Shown in pieces: positions 23,223 to 35,069 of a stretch of DNA of 64,000 nucleotides. The stretch comes from Dactylonectria macrodidyma (Eukaryota; Ascomycota; Sordariomycetes; Hypocreales; Nectriaceae). The notes under the pieces were generated by a model that saw only the letters and a list, made by a program, of their open reading frames with translations, was not told where the DNA came from and did no database searches. Both the position numbers and the translations under genes were made by a program. The DNA lies in assembly GCA_020744425.1 (NCBI GenBank), contig JAGMUV010000010.1, forward strand, positions 992,001 to 1,056,000, in the 5' to 3' direction. Positions within the stretch are counted from its first letter, which is position 1. Each line of letters begins with the position of its first letter.

Positions 23223-25327
23223 CTAATTAACAATCACCCTCATGCGGCCGAGGTTTGCCACCTGGGCATAAGGAGTCTTCGCATCTCCGTTGCGGTTGGA
23301 AGCAACGCGGACCGCGACATAATAAGTTCCCTGCCTCTGGAACCTCCAAGATGCAGTCAAATCTATTGTACCCTTGGCCTTTCCAAAGCCCTTCTTAACA
23401 AAGTCTCCAGTTCCCTCGAAATCCCACTCAACCGAGGTGACCGACCCAGTGTTGGGAGGGAGCTCAATGTGCGCGTTGAAAGCCACGGATCGTCCTGCCT
23501 TGACAGTAACCTGAGCTTTGCCATTCACAGCCAAGTTCACAACGGGTTGAATGCCCTTGCGTTGCGCTGCAGTGGCGGGAACCTTGACCTGCCCATGACT
23601 GACAGTGTATGACGTTTCAGGAGGCGGCGTCTTTCCTTTCTCAACCCAAGCACTCAGGTCCCTAAGATGCTGCTCGTACGCACCATGGTACGAGACAATG
23701 CGGGTAAGCTGGTCCTGTGGTACCGGCTCCGAGAAATGATCAGCATTATCAGTGTAGTACAGTCGGTAGTTATCGTTGAAACGATCACCAAGGGCCTCCC
23801 GAACCACACCCTTGTACCAGTCGGCATGCCATGGGAAGGCATCAAAGTCTTTGAGCGAATCCATGACGATCACCTTGGCTGTAATGTTGCCGGTGTAGGT
23901 GCTGCCGCCGCTGGCCCCAAAGGAGATAGTGTCTCCAATGAGAACACTGCGCTGTGGGTACTTGGGCTGACCATCCGCGTTCCGAAGGTAGTCATAACCA
24001 TAGAATCCGGCCTGAGTAGGCACCTGGTATCGGTGGTATACAGAGCCAGCCAACCATGCCCGATTGTCCACGTGGACCTTGGAACCCTTGGAGAGTGAAG
24101 CGATGACAGTCGAGTTTTGTTCGGGGTCAATGACAGCTGTCTTAGAATTCTTGTCGAGCTGCGCCGTGAACTGACCAAGGGTCGACTTTCCGTCCTTTGA
24201 CTTGATCGTGAACTGGAGCCCGAATGCTGGTGGCGTCGAAGAGACCTTGTCAAGGGCGACAGAGACCGGGACGTTTCTAGGATCAACCTGGACCTTTTGG
24301 ACTACTGTGTCGTACTCGTACAGCGATTTGCGGTAGAAGTCACCAAGCCTGGACTTCTCAGTTCCAAGATATCCATCCTTGGCCCAGAAGTCATTCACAT
24401 AGGTCGGGTCAAAGGCTGCAACTGTGGGAGGGACTAGGACTCGAAAAGTGCGCAAGAAATTCGTCCTGTTCTCAGCAACACCTGCAAAATCCTCAAATGC
24501 TGAAAGTGGGATGCCGAGCTCTGTGACCTCGGTGAGAACCTCGCGACTCACAGGATCCAAGTGACTGAAAGGGTTCATGTCACCACCGGGACGGACTGAA
24601 TCAATAATCCTTTCCTTCTGTGCCTCCAGCACGATTCCCGCCATTGCACGGACGCAAAAGTTGTTGGGATTGGAGACAGAGACGGCCTGGACGAACGGAA
24701 TAGCACCTTGCCAGACATCAAACGTATTCTCGATAGCCCCAATAGCAACCATGGAACCACCGCTGCCGCCGTAGACATAGCCGTAGATCTTTGCATCGGG
24801 TTCCTTGTAGTACTCTGCTGCAAGTGTCCTCGAGATTTTGGCCACAGCAGCGTCAGCACGGTAGCCTCCTCCGCCGGCTACACGGTTGGTGTAGCCGCCA
24901 CTGTCGGCGGCGAAGCCAATCTCGTGGTCATCAGCAGTCGAGTTCTGTAAAGGATAAACCATCTGGAAGAAGCGGCCATCCCAACCGCTCTTGGGGAAGT
25001 AAATATTGAAGTCGATGCTGGTTCCGTCAAAGTGTCCTGAGATTCTGCGGTGTAGGGTAGGGACAGTCACATCAGTCTCGCCATCGATTATGACCGTCTT
25101 GTAAGTGAAATCAACGCAGTCGGGCGTGACTTGCACAACAGTGTCTTTGGTAAGGCATTCGGGGCCTTCGGCTATAATAGGGGACGTAAAAGCGTCGGCG
25201 GTCGCGGAAAAAGCCGCTGTAGCGCAAAGGCAAGACCTTGGTTTGAGGTGAGCATGTGCATGCATGCAAGTGGCACTGGGTTGCAAGGGGGATCCTACCA
25301 GACCTGTCTCGTGGTGAGTGTCAACAT
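23223..25327 (-). CDS. Secreted alpha/beta-hydrolase (tannase/feruloyl-esterase-like) with C-terminal PKD-like domain
   Basis: Probably an extracellular esterase. A long open frame begins further upstream, but its first 115 codons are not protein-like. A short exon at 25327-25299 joined to 25236-23223 through a 62-nt intron (GTAGGA donor, GCTCACC near the acceptor) supplies ATG and a signal-peptide-like start, giving 680 residues. The nucleophile elbow is YGYVYGGSGGS (Ser168). Acid and His candidates are VIVMDSLKDFDAFPW and YYTDNADHFSEP. The last 110 residues hold a beta-sandwich-like segment with TSVEWDFEGTGDF, typical of PKD repeats. It is divergent from the tannase gene at 26811. A ruined paralogue lies at 32343-34263. 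Exact substrate unknown. Confidence 0.82.
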
Positions 25328-25452
25328 GGTTGCAGGTAGAGTGGCAAGCCCAGGGCGTAGCCAAGTTGTACAAGAGAGGGTGATGAAGCTGGGATCTTGA
25401 GTGGGTTGTAAGACGGATTTGATAACGATTGCAGAGGCTTTCCTGGTGCCTG

Positions 25453-25458
25453 TTTATA
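25453..25458 (-). promoter_or_regulatory. TATA box of the PKD esterase
   Basis: TATAAA on the minus strand about 126 nt upstream of the proposed ATG at 25327. This spacing supports the short first exon rather than the longer upstream open frame, whose ATG at 25574 would lie upstream of the box. Confidence 0.45.
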
Positions 25459-26706
25459 CCCACTCGTGGAATATCATCTCTCGGTCTCTGATGTGGCGAT
25501 ATTCCGAAGCTATGAGACCCTCTCAAGATAAGCTGAGTGGGACTCAGACAAGGCCGGGCTAATCGCCGATTCAACGCGATCCTTCAACTTTGTTCAGCGA
25601 CCTAGCTAATCCTGCTCTGGATTCAGCTTCGTCGAAATAGGACGAGATTGATTAAATGATAATAACTTGCAGTGATGCATAAATCTAGGCCTCTCCAGGC
25701 GGGTTTCCTCTGAGGAGAAACCAACCATTCAGTAGAGCTACGTGCTCCTTGGAGTAGTCCGTCTCTTTGAGAACAGTTCATCCCTTTAGCAGGAACTTGA
25801 GCTCTGACGATGCTAGGAGATCTCGTAATAGTTCTTACATTGACGGCTAACATAGCAGGCTAAAATAGCCCATCCACTAATGCCTATCCCAGTTATGCTA
25901 CCATAGCCGGACCTTGACTATGAAGGCTCCCTGATCTGCCCCGCGTTTTGCAAAAAGAGACTAACCTAGCAAATCCCCCGCATCAACACACGGGGCTTCA
26001 AGGGGCGATAGTCTATGGTTCACTGGAGCCTGCCCCAAGGTGTTAAGGAGTGGCGCCCTGAGTCAGAATACTCGAGTCATCTCCTATGTGTGAAGTCCAA
26101 GAGGATATCGCGCTAGTCCTCTTTAAGAAGACTTAAATGAGTGGTACTCATGGTCGGCATGAAAGTTATACAGCCCCCTTGTCAAAGTCATAAGCCTGCC
26201 GTATTAATTAAACCAGACCAGGATTTTATGGCAAAGTTTTGTTCTAGCCACTGAGACGTTTGTAATACGCTCGGAAGTTACGCATACGTACTTGTTTTGC
26301 GCAAAAGCTTTCGCACCAGGTCTAGAACCTTTCATGCCGGGGCTAATCAACGACTACAACGAGTTTTTCTCCCGCAATGCTAGGAGAAACACATTTCTCT
26401 AGCTCAACTCACCGTTCAAAAGTCCAAAAAGTCTCCATAACAAGTTGAGAATGTGTTGGGTTTTGCCACTAGTTGCACTATTATTTCTACTAACACAGTA
26501 TTTTCACATGCATCTGCGGTACAGAGAACGTGTTCGTTGGGTAACAATGTTGCCGTAGTTTAGGACCAGGTGGTGGCGATGTTGCTGTCTATGTGCGGAA
26601 AAAGATAGGAGACCTCGGCAACGGTAATAGTAATTTACCCGGTGTTTGAGTGGTTAAAGTTTAGTGCTGATCGTCAAATGCATGGGTAAAATGAGAGAGT
26701 CAGGCA
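25459..26706. other. Divergent promoter region between two esterase genes
   Basis: About 1.25 kb with no gene. It separates the minus-strand PKD esterase and the plus-strand tannase, so it probably carries control sites for both. No long repeat seen. Confidence 0.4.
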
Positions 26707-26712
26707 TATAAA
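26707..26712 (+). promoter_or_regulatory. TATA box of the tannase-family gene
   Basis: TATAAA 99 nt upstream of the ATG at 26811, in the context CATATAAAGTG. Confidence 0.45.
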
Positions 26713-26810
26713 GTGTCTATGTTCTCTATTGGTGCAGGTAATCTTCTGTGCCTCTTTAATTTAGCTTTGGTTGGAAGCCTCTGGATCGATACTGCATGTG
26801 CCGTTAATGG

Positions 26811-28424
26811 TTGCATCTCACCATGCCCAGAAATATCATCCTGTTTTTCATCTTTGGAGTCTTGGCTCGCGTTGCCATTGCCGCCTCCGCCATACCCTAT
26901 CACGAGGATGCTACCCTTGCGAAGAAATGCGAGTTCGTTGACTTACCCAAATTTACCGAATTTGACGTGATCAACGTCCACAACCTCGCCGTATTCAACT
27001 ACTCGGTCATTACCACCCAAACGCCGATGAACATCAACTTCTGCCACGTCAAGGTGACCCTCACTCACCCTGGAGCCAACGATGTCGTTTCCGTGAGTAT
27101 CTGGCTGCCCTTCAACGGCTGGAACGGTCGATTCCAGGCCACTGGCGGTGGAGGTCTCTCAGCAGGTTTCTTTGACTATGCACTCGGAGAACCCGTTGCC
27201 AACGGGTTTACCGCTGGCTCTACGGATGCAGGTCTCACCCTCAACGGTACCATCTCGGCCGCCACTGGTCTTTGGGTCCTCACGTCGGAAAACAAACTCA
27301 ATCATGAACTCGTCAAGAACTTTGCCTATCGATCTATCCATGACATGACGGTCATTGGCAAGGCTGCTACCAAATCATTCTATGGCAAAAACCCTCATCA
27401 CTCGTATTATACCGGATGTTCTACTGGTGGGAGACAGGGCTACTTTGCAGTCCAGCACTATCCCGAGGATTTTGATGGCGTCATGGCCAACGCCCCTGCC
27501 ATCTTCACTCCTCGGGTCTCACCTGGAGACTTCTGGCCGTATTTGGTCATGGGGAACATTGTTGCACCTCCTCAGTGTGTTTTCACAGCTTTCCAGGTAG
27601 CCACAATAGAAGCATGTGATTCTCAGGATGGCGCCGTTGATGGGCTTATCTCTGCCCCGGAAGAGTGTCATTTCGACCCCAAGACCCTTGTCGCTCAGAA
27701 GGTCAACTGCACCGAAACCGGCGGCTCGGTGGTCATCACCGACGAGCACGCTACCGTGGTAGCCAAAATTCTCCAGGGAGCTCGTACTTCTTCTGGGGGC
27801 TTTCTGTGGTACGGCAACCCTCCCGGGGCCCCATTTGACGGCCTTGCCAACACAATAGTCATCCACGGCAGAACCGAAAGAGTTCCATTTGATTCCGGGG
27901 AAGCGTGGATGAGATACTTCGTTGCCCAAGATCCAAACTTTGACACTGCAAACATGACATACGACACTTTTGAGTCGCTGTTCAGCAAATCGGTCAACGT
28001 CTATACCGACATCCTAGGTACTGATAACCCCGATCTCACTGCTTTTAAAAAGGCCGGTGGCAAGCTCCTGACGTGGCATGGCCTGGCGGATCCCTACATC
28101 ACCCATCCTGGGACCACCCGGTACTGGGATAAACTGCAAAAGAGGATGGGGGGGCCCGAAGTTGTGGATGACTTCTACCGAGTTTTCTTGGCCCCAGGCG
28201 TAGCCCACTGTGGTGGCGGCTATGGACCCGTTCCTGTGGATCCCCTCACGGCACTTGTCAGCTGGGTTGAGCGGGGTAACGCCCCTAAGACGCTCTTCGC
28301 TTCGGGTGACCGCAATGGTGTCGAAATCACCCGGCAGCTCTGCCCCTATCCCCGATACTTGAAGTACAATGGCTATGGTGACCTGAGTGATTCAAAGAGC
28401 TTCTACTGTTCGAGTTCCGCTTAG
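26811..28424 (+). CDS. Secreted tannase/feruloyl esterase family protein
   Basis: Extracellular serine esterase of the tannase family, which hydrolyses galloyl or feruloyl esters of plant polymers. Single exon, 537 residues. The signal peptide is MPRNIILFFIFGVLARVAIA. The family's CS-D-HC arrangement is complete: Cys199-Ser200 in GCSTGGRQG, Asp423 in TWHGLADPYI and His462-Cys463 in GVAHCGGGYG, where the Cys pair links Ser and His. A calcium-site-like CDSQDGAVDGLI lies near 265-276. The lid region between about 240 and 400 decides specificity and cannot be assigned here. Length and motifs are complete, so the gene looks functional. It is more distant from the two intron-bearing paralogues at 36974 and 47330 than they are from each other. 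Confidence 0.92.
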   Translation: MHLTMPRNIILFFIFGVLARVAIAASAIPYHEDATLAKKCEFVDLPKFTEFDVINVHNLAVFNYSVITTQTPMNINFCHVKVTLTHPGANDVVSVSIWLPFNGWNGRFQATGGGGLSAGFFDYALGEPVANGFTAGSTDAGLTLNGTISAATGLWVLTSENKLNHELVKNFAYRSIHDMTVIGKAATKSFYGKNPHHSYYTGCSTGGRQGYFAVQHYPEDFDGVMANAPAIFTPRVSPGDFWPYLVMGNIVAPPQCVFTAFQVATIEACDSQDGAVDGLISAPEECHFDPKTLVAQKVNCTETGGSVVITDEHATVVAKILQGARTSSGGFLWYGNPPGAPFDGLANTIVIHGRTERVPFDSGEAWMRYFVAQDPNFDTANMTYDTFESLFSKSVNVYTDILGTDNPDLTAFKKAGGKLLTWHGLADPYITHPGTTRYWDKLQKRMGGPEVVDDFYRVFLAPGVAHCGGGYGPVPVDPLTALVSWVERGNAPKTLFASGDRNGVEITRQLCPYPRYLKYNGYGDLSDSKSFYCSSSA

Positions 28425-28727
28425 GATTGTGGAAGTGGCGGTACTTAAGGGGCATTTCGGTGCGCAGATAGTGATCAACTCTATGCTCTTAGTTCATCCT
28501 GCACCGCGACCGACCTCCCTTCCATAGAAAAGAAGCACAGTCTTGAATTGAATCTTCTCAGAGCAAGGATTTCCGCAATAGAGTAAACAAGATTGATGTT
28601 TCCAACAGGATAATCAGTCACTTGAATCATTGGGTCCCGACCGTTCCGAGATAAGGTAACCCTCAAACTGCGGAACGGTGAAGTAACCTTTTGCTCGTTG
28701 GGAGGGTGAGGTAATATTGTACCGAGA

Positions 28728-29171
28728 CTAGTGAGTCATGGCTGGGCTAGAAGATAGACTCCTGCTTCGGATGCTGCTTTGAAGAACTCTTCTAGTGTAA
28801 AAACGCCTTCTATCTGGATACGGCCAGGTTTTCTTTCCAGCAAATCCTACATCAGGTAGAATTAAACGCCTGTAAAACCACTCGCTCTGATCTTCTGGTC
28901 CCAGGTGAGGGCGGCTGGAAAAGGTGCATCTCTCTGAGTAAAACATGGTCTGCTCTCCGCGGACGAGGATCGAGTATTCACCGCATGTCACGAGGTCCTG
29001 AAGCTGAGTGCTTTTGTCTTGTTCGATAAACGCGCTCGATGTAAAGTTCGAAAATTCTGCAACCAACAGATGGAGGGTGATTGGACGAGAGAAAAGGCTG
29101 GAGAAGGGAGCCATCGTCTCGAACCGAAATTGACTGACAATCATCGCTTTAAGAGAGCTCACGGTGTTCAC
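28728..29171 (-). other. Open frame of 147 codons, unrecognised
   Basis: An open frame reading through segments such as TLHLLVAEFSNFTSSAF and [18 protein letters not shown] has protein-like composition, but I cannot place it in a family, and no clear exons flank it. It could be an exon remnant of a decayed gene between the tannase and the enoyl-CoA hydratase. Confidence 0.22.
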
Positions 29172-29755
29172 TAGATGTACATATTCAAGTAGTTATCGCC
29201 GCGGTCGGATCCCTTGGCGGATTCATGGCAACCCAGGACATTCTCTCTACCCATATAGTCAGCGTTGTATTCACAAGAACCAAGATACGGATAAAGATGC
29301 GTTGCGTCTGCGGGTAAACTTGGTGAGTAACACGAAATGTTACGGTGATATGATCACAATAGCTTGCATGCTATTGCATTTCATGCAACCGGATAAAAAC
29401 AAGGGCTAATTCATTCGAGATAGTTAACCTTCAGACTATCAGTTACTCAAAGTGCCAGGAAAGAGCACTGTACTTGTGCCGCTCCCATGGGGAACGGGTG
29501 TGTTGGAGTCCCCACAAGTATACCAAGCTGTACGACAACGTTGCAGCAACGGCCTCTGGTAGCTAGCGCCAAGAAAAGAGGCGATCAACCTATGGAGATC
29601 TTCTGTGGAAGAATAAAAGACGAGCTCCATGCTAGGAGCTCACATGATCACACGAAAAAGGTTTCTCAGAGGCACTGATGATGATTAATCTGTCCGTATA
29701 AAGAATCATGGGAACTGCAGATCAAGCCCTTCCTTACACTAAAATCCAGCCGCGT

Positions 29756-30583
29756 CTATAACTTGGATTCCTTCCAGACAGGCGTCCTCTTCTCAATAAA
29801 GGCAGCCAGACCTTCACGTATGTTGTCGCCTCGTTCAAGTAAGCTAAAGTGCTTCCGAAACCACTGTTCTGTCGCCTCTTCTACATCTGCCGTCTCCCAA
29901 GCCTGCCGCAAGCCGGCCCTTGCACAAGCAACGGCATCAGGGCTGTTCTCGGCAATTAAGAACGCATAGCGGAGTGCCTCGTTCACGACCTGTTCTGCGG
30001 GAACTACCTCGTTAACTATCCCCCATGCATGCATCTCCTTTGCAGAAAGTCGTCTTCCTGTAAGGACAATCTCAGAAGCTACCTGCATCCCAGCCGTGTG
30101 CACGATACGTGTTAGAACACCGCCGGTAGGTGCTAAGCCCCGTTTGACCTCAGGTAGTCCAAAGATGGCGGTATCTGCTGCAACAACCACGTCGCAGTTA
30201 ACAGCGAACTCACATCCGCCGCCAAACGCAAAGCCGTTAACAGCTGCCACGATGGGCTTCTTGCCCTTACGCCGAGTGAATGGAGTGATGCCTTCTCGCA
30301 CGCCAAACTGTTCTCCTCCCTCCAATGTCCGTCTCCAATCCTTGAGATCTGCCCCGGCAGTAAATGCCCGACCTGTTCCAGTGACGACCAAGACGCGGAG
30401 AGTGGGCTCGGCATCGTACCAGTCTAGAGTCGAATCGAGCTCTCGCAGGGCATTTGAGGAGAGGGCGTTTAGTGAAGCTGGGTTATCCATGCGGGCTAAA
30501 AGGACATGGTCTGCTGGGTAAGAGAGCTGTAAAAAGCTTAGCCCTGTAGGTGGCTGATTCTTTGTGGAAATTGAGGCAGACAT
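29756..30583 (-). CDS. Peroxisomal enoyl-CoA hydratase/isomerase (crotonase family)
   Basis: Hydrates 2-enoyl-CoA in beta-oxidation-type chain shortening. Single exon, 275 residues. Oxyanion-hole blocks are AFTAGADLKDW (about 73-83) and NGFAFGGGCEFAVNCD; both catalytic acids of classical hydratases are present, Glu125 in GGGCEF and Glu145 in LPEVKRG. The protein ends in Ser-Lys-Leu, a canonical type 1 peroxisomal targeting signal. It sits among esterase genes, so side-chain shortening of released cinnamic-type acids is an attractive but unproven role. Fatty-acid or secondary-metabolite use is also possible. Confidence 0.93.
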   Translation of the reverse strand: MSASISTKNQPPTGLSFLQLSYPADHVLLARMDNPASLNALSSNALRELDSTLDWYDAEPTLRVLVVTGTGRAFTAGADLKDWRRTLEGGEQFGVREGITPFTRRKGKKPIVAAVNGFAFGGGCEFAVNCDVVVAADTAIFGLPEVKRGLAPTGGVLTRIVHTAGMQVASEIVLTGRRLSAKEMHAWGIVNEVVPAEQVVNEALRYAFLIAENSPDAVACARAGLRQAWETADVEEATEQWFRKHFSLLERGDNIREGLAAFIEKRTPVWKESKL

Positions 30584-32342
30584 GCTGATGCTGTTGATGC
30601 CGCTGATGCCTCAATGGGAGGACGACTGAGGTTGGTGTAAAACTGGCTCGTGATGGCGTCACAGTGAGGAGGAGATTTTGGGGAAATTTAATTGAAGGCG
30701 TTTAGAGAAAACATTTAAGTACTGCGGTGCATTCACTTTGCCCATAAACCTCGGGCCGAGGGGCCACGCGGTTCTACGTTAATCAGTGATGATCATAACA
30801 TGAATGAATAGGTGAGACGCAAAAGCGCCAAGACGGCAATTCAATTGCGGACTGCGTCAAACAAACGAGATTCCTTACGATTGGTGACTGGCAAAAGATA
30901 CCAACGCCCGAAACAACAGCTGAAGAGGGATGCGAAGAGCGTGAGGAGTGCGCCACAAGCTGGTTGCAGGGTAATCCGAGCCAACTCAGCGGCCAAGTAA
31001 GTGGGCTCAGGGTCCTAAAGGAATCGATTTATCGTATTGCAATACGGCTTTTCTAGCCAATCGCTGAACCGTGCCTGCGCTAGGTTCTGGTCCTTAGCGT
31101 GTGGAGTAGCCAACGGAAGCGCGGGCATAGAGACGGCGTGCAGAGTCGGAAGTAGTCGAGTAAAGTATGCATCGCCAATACATCGCCTCACTGAGTCAGT
31201 CATTCAGGTGATCATGTCACATCTCAAGGTTTTTCCGCTTCAGTACTAGGAGCACTGCCGTGGTGTCGTTGCGGCTATAGCCCAAGCCATGATTCAACGG
31301 GCCAATATTCACCCGCTCCCTCCAAGCCCGGCGATTAATAACCCGAGAGTATTTCCCCTTTAGAGGCTCATTGAGGCTCGTCGCGAAGCTTTACCGACCA
31401 GCAGTCACCGAATCAGTTCGTCGGATGAGATACCATGGATGCGTGCCCGAAGAGGTTAACTGTTGAGATCATTTGGGATACGCAATCATGAAAAAGGTAT
31501 ACTCAGGGGAAGGATAGAGACAGGCTCACTTCGATACGAACCATGCGAACCATTGCCCAAGGTCGACGACTAAACCCAAACTCATGGATAGGATATTACC
31601 AGATTCAATGAACTAATCTGCTGCACACATGTTAGCGAGGCATAAAAGCGTGAGAATAGCTGCAGGGCATCAGAGGCTCCTTATGTTTACTATAGATCCT
31701 AGGTAAGGATCAGAAGGGTTGTTATAAGGCAAGGTAAATACTAGTATATTTTCAGCAGGATATCAAAATAATGTGTGAGGATTTCCCTCGCCCCGAGAGT
31801 CGGTGTCTAATCTCCTGCTTTCTGTCCTTCAAAGGATACGATGGAACTAAAGGTTTTTCAGACAAGCCGTTTTACGTGCTGAATATTGTGCCACCGGCGG
31901 GAATGAAGCTAAGAATTCATTTTCAATCAATCTCAGTTTGTAGTTATTGACATGGCTGTTGAGGAACGTACCGATACTCTCAATCTGATGTTGCTTCCTA
32001 CACCATTGTATTGACGAAACATACCATCCGTCGGTGTCTAGTCGTGTCCCCCATGTTACCTCGGGCGATTCGATTGTGCGCCTCGTAGAATTCACACAGG
32101 CTAGAGATCGCAATGCAGATGTTCCAGGCTCAGGGTGAATCCATATTATTAGGCCATGGCTCTGGGAAGGGTGTTGCACTCTATTGTCAGACGTCATGGT
32201 TTGGGTATACCATTTCCCTGCCTCACATTGGACGGTTGGTCGCCCCTTAAACACCAAACTAGCTTATGGTAGGCATGCATATGTACATATGCCTCCAGAT
32301 GGCTCTATCCCTGAGACATCACAGTAAGCAAAGCAAGGATCC
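30584..32342. other. Intergenic region, no supported gene
   Basis: A 136-codon minus-strand frame at 31847-32257 has no recognisable domain. The region holds one copy of a dispersed palindrome (31027-31047). Nothing else is supported. Confidence 0.35.
31027..31047. repeat. Dispersed palindrome, copy 1
   Basis: ATTTATCGTATT followed by two bases and AATACGG. CGTATT and AATACG form a perfect inverted repeat. Near-identical copies occur at 36480 and 58661. Confidence 0.7.
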
Positions 32343-34263
32343 CTATTTGACGTTGATCTGCATACGGCCGATATTCATGACTCTGGCAAAAGAGCTTGTC
32401 GTATTCCTGTCTCGCTGAGCAGTAACCCAGGCTGCTGCAAAGAATGTTCCTTGACTCTCAGAGTCAACCTCTAGAAACTCAGATAATGGCTTGAAATAGA
32501 AAACCGTGTGGTTCTTAGTGGCAAAGTACTCTCACTCGATCGACTTTATCACGCCAGATCCGGGCGTAGCTTCGACGCGGGCCTTGAACTCTACTCTTAG
32601 GCCAGCACCAACAGTAATCTGGCCCTCGCCCTTAGATGTCAACTGCACATTAGGTCAGATACCCCGACAATCTAGAGCTGATTCCGGCACATGGATCTGA
32701 CTATCCATAACGTCGTACTTAGTCCACGGCAGAGGAGCGATGTCTTCCTCTACCCATTGGCTGAGATGTTGTAGCGGTTGCTAAGTAATACCGTTGTAAT
32801 CAACAAGGTACGATGCATGCACGCCCTTGGGCGCTTCCTCATTGTGGTCGGCGTGGTCATGGCACCAGATCCGATACTTGTCATCCAACTCGTCCCCCGT
32901 GGCATTGTGAACCACGCTGTGATACCAGTCTACATGGCAGGGAAAAGCATCACTGTCCCAGAGATTGTCAACAATAATCCTCTTGCCACTGAAGTTGCCC
33001 GTGTGGGGCTCCGCCACCGGCTGCTTGCGACACGAGGCCTGCTATATCGGCGTCTTGCTGAGGGCAGAGTGGCTGGCCGTTGCTATTGCGGAACTGTCCC
33101 ATCCGCAGAGCCCTGGGCGATTAGAGCGGTAGAGCTATAGCAAGGAAGAAGTGCTATAAATTAGCAATTATTGACCCTGACTTTTTGGCCCACGGTCAGC
33201 GGGTGAGAGCCGTAGAGTCGTTGCTTTTGTTGACGACAAAAGCCTCCAAAGTCTGGTTAAGCGAGCCCCTCAGCTGCTGGGAGAGAATAGTTCCGTTCCA
33301 AGCATAAACTGAAACCATTAGAGATACATCATCGTCACGCTGAACTGAGGCGATACTGATGCTTACATCGATAATAGCTCCGCGGATAAGATCGTCTAAG
33401 TCAGACGCTTCCGTTCCTAGGTATCCTGGCTCATTCCAAAAGTCTTAGCAGTATTCTAGGTCTAGATCGTGTACTGTCGTAAACGTTGAGTGTACGAGTA
33501 TCAGCCACTATATCAAACTCCTTCCCCTTGCGCAAGGGGATTCCCATCAACGTCGCCTCGCGGAGCATGGCCGCCTCCACGTCGTTGAGAAGCACATAAG
33601 AGTCTTAAATGCCTCCGGGTTCACAGATTCAATGATCTCGGCAGATTTGTTCCTGAGGACAAGTCCCGCGAAGGCTCTTGCGGCAGGAATGTTGAGAATG
33701 GAGACTATAACGACTTGTACAATGGTTACGATACCGTCCCATACGCCTTCAGTGTTTTCGACTGCACCGAGTATTTGATAAGGTCCTCCGCTCCCGCCAT
33801 AATTCTAGCCATAGATCCGTTCACCGGGTGCATCGTGGTACTGGCGCACAATGGTCTTTGATAGTTTGGTAGTGGCCGCAGATGCCCGGTAGCCATGTGA
33901 TCCTCTAACCTGAACAGTGTATGCGCCGCTCTCGATACCAAATGCTGTGTTGCAGTTGCTGGCTTTTGCATCCTGTATGGGATACAATTTCCGAAAGAAT
34001 CGCCGTTTCCAAAGAGACCTAGGTGGGAGGTAGATATTGAAGCGGATGCCAGTGCTGTTGAAGTAGCCCGAGACTCGTCGATGAGTTACGGGGATGGTCT
34101 CATCAGATTACTCCACGATGATTGGATTGGCGTAGAGACTGTCGAGACAACCGGCCGTCACTCGAACTGGTCCGTCAGCCGGTGAAGCTACGCACTCGGG
34201 AGCTAGCGATGACACAAGAATGGGACATGCTGCAAGTGTCATAGCTAAAAGGCATTGAGACAT
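32343..34263 (-). pseudogene. Decayed paralogue of the PKD-domain esterase
   Basis: Recognisable along its whole length as a relative of the gene at 23223-25327. It begins with ATG and a signal-like LLAMTLAACPILVSSLAPEC. It keeps TGIRFNIYLPP, AFGIESGAYTVQVRG, YGGSGGP, GAVENTEGVWDGIV, NLWDSDAFPCHVDWYHSVV, HDHADHNEE and a last block GRMQINVK before its stop. In-frame stops occur at about 34110 (TAA), 33807 (TAG, where the relative has an aromatic residue just before the nucleophile), 32783 (TAG) and 32535 (TGA in place of the Trp of the PKD VEW motif). At least one frameshift lies near 33590-33610. Most stops are explained by C:G to T:A changes. It cannot make a full product. Confidence 0.88.
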
Positions 34264-34639
34264 TTCATGATGATTTTACTGCTGCTTGGAAAGCCTTGTG
34301 CGAAGGCTCGCTGTTTCTGCTGGCGGGGTATCTAATTGGACGAGGAGAGAACAGCACGCGGATCTATTTTGAAGAGATGATCGTTGATTATTCACAGGGA
34401 CTTATGGTTATGCTTTGAGGTCTTTGAAGCAGACCCTCGATACAAAACCGTAACTCAATGTTTGACGGAGAAATGCTGGGATCGATCAACCCAAAACGGG
34501 CCAAGTAGATACAAGTTGTATTGTCTTCGACTTATCGAATTCTTCGCTATTCGTATATCCTTTACATAGAGAAAACAATGGATTCAACCGAATTAGCAAG
34601 CTTTACTCCCGGTAGCATAGAGTCTTGAGGAAGCCTTTG

Positions 34640-35069
34640 ACTTCTGATAACCTAATTGTATTCTTTTAATAGACAGCATATGATCTATTGTTAAATTGCT
34701 ATGTTAGTTGCTTGATAGGCCAGGAGATACATACAACATCGCCTAAGTCTAAGAGCTCTAAAATGCCCTACTTCTCTTTAACTTAGCTAATAAAGCTACT
34801 TAGAAGCTACAGCTAGTGCATTACGTTATATATCTTTCTATATATGCTCCTTCAGCTGCTCTGCCATTTTACATAGCTCGTAAAAATCATCTAGCAAGCC
34901 TTTATATTATGTCGGGGCTAAGAGTCTCCACGAGATAGGAAAACCGGTCTTCTAATTAGTCAGGCAGTTAAATTACTGATCTTAATTACCTATTAATAAG
35001 GGAGTCCCGCAATTATTATAAAGAAAAAGCAGAGACCTCCTAGACTCAGTTAAAAATCAATCATCCTTC
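34640..35069. mobile_element. AT-rich, TpA-rich transposon debris
   Basis: The base composition falls sharply, with many TAG/TAA and TTAA steps, as in RIP-mutated repeats. A minus-strand patch reads KGLLDDFYELCKMAEQLKEH before stops, suggesting old coding sequence. It abuts the LTR-like block at 35070. The element type is not identifiable by eye. Confidence 0.4.
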
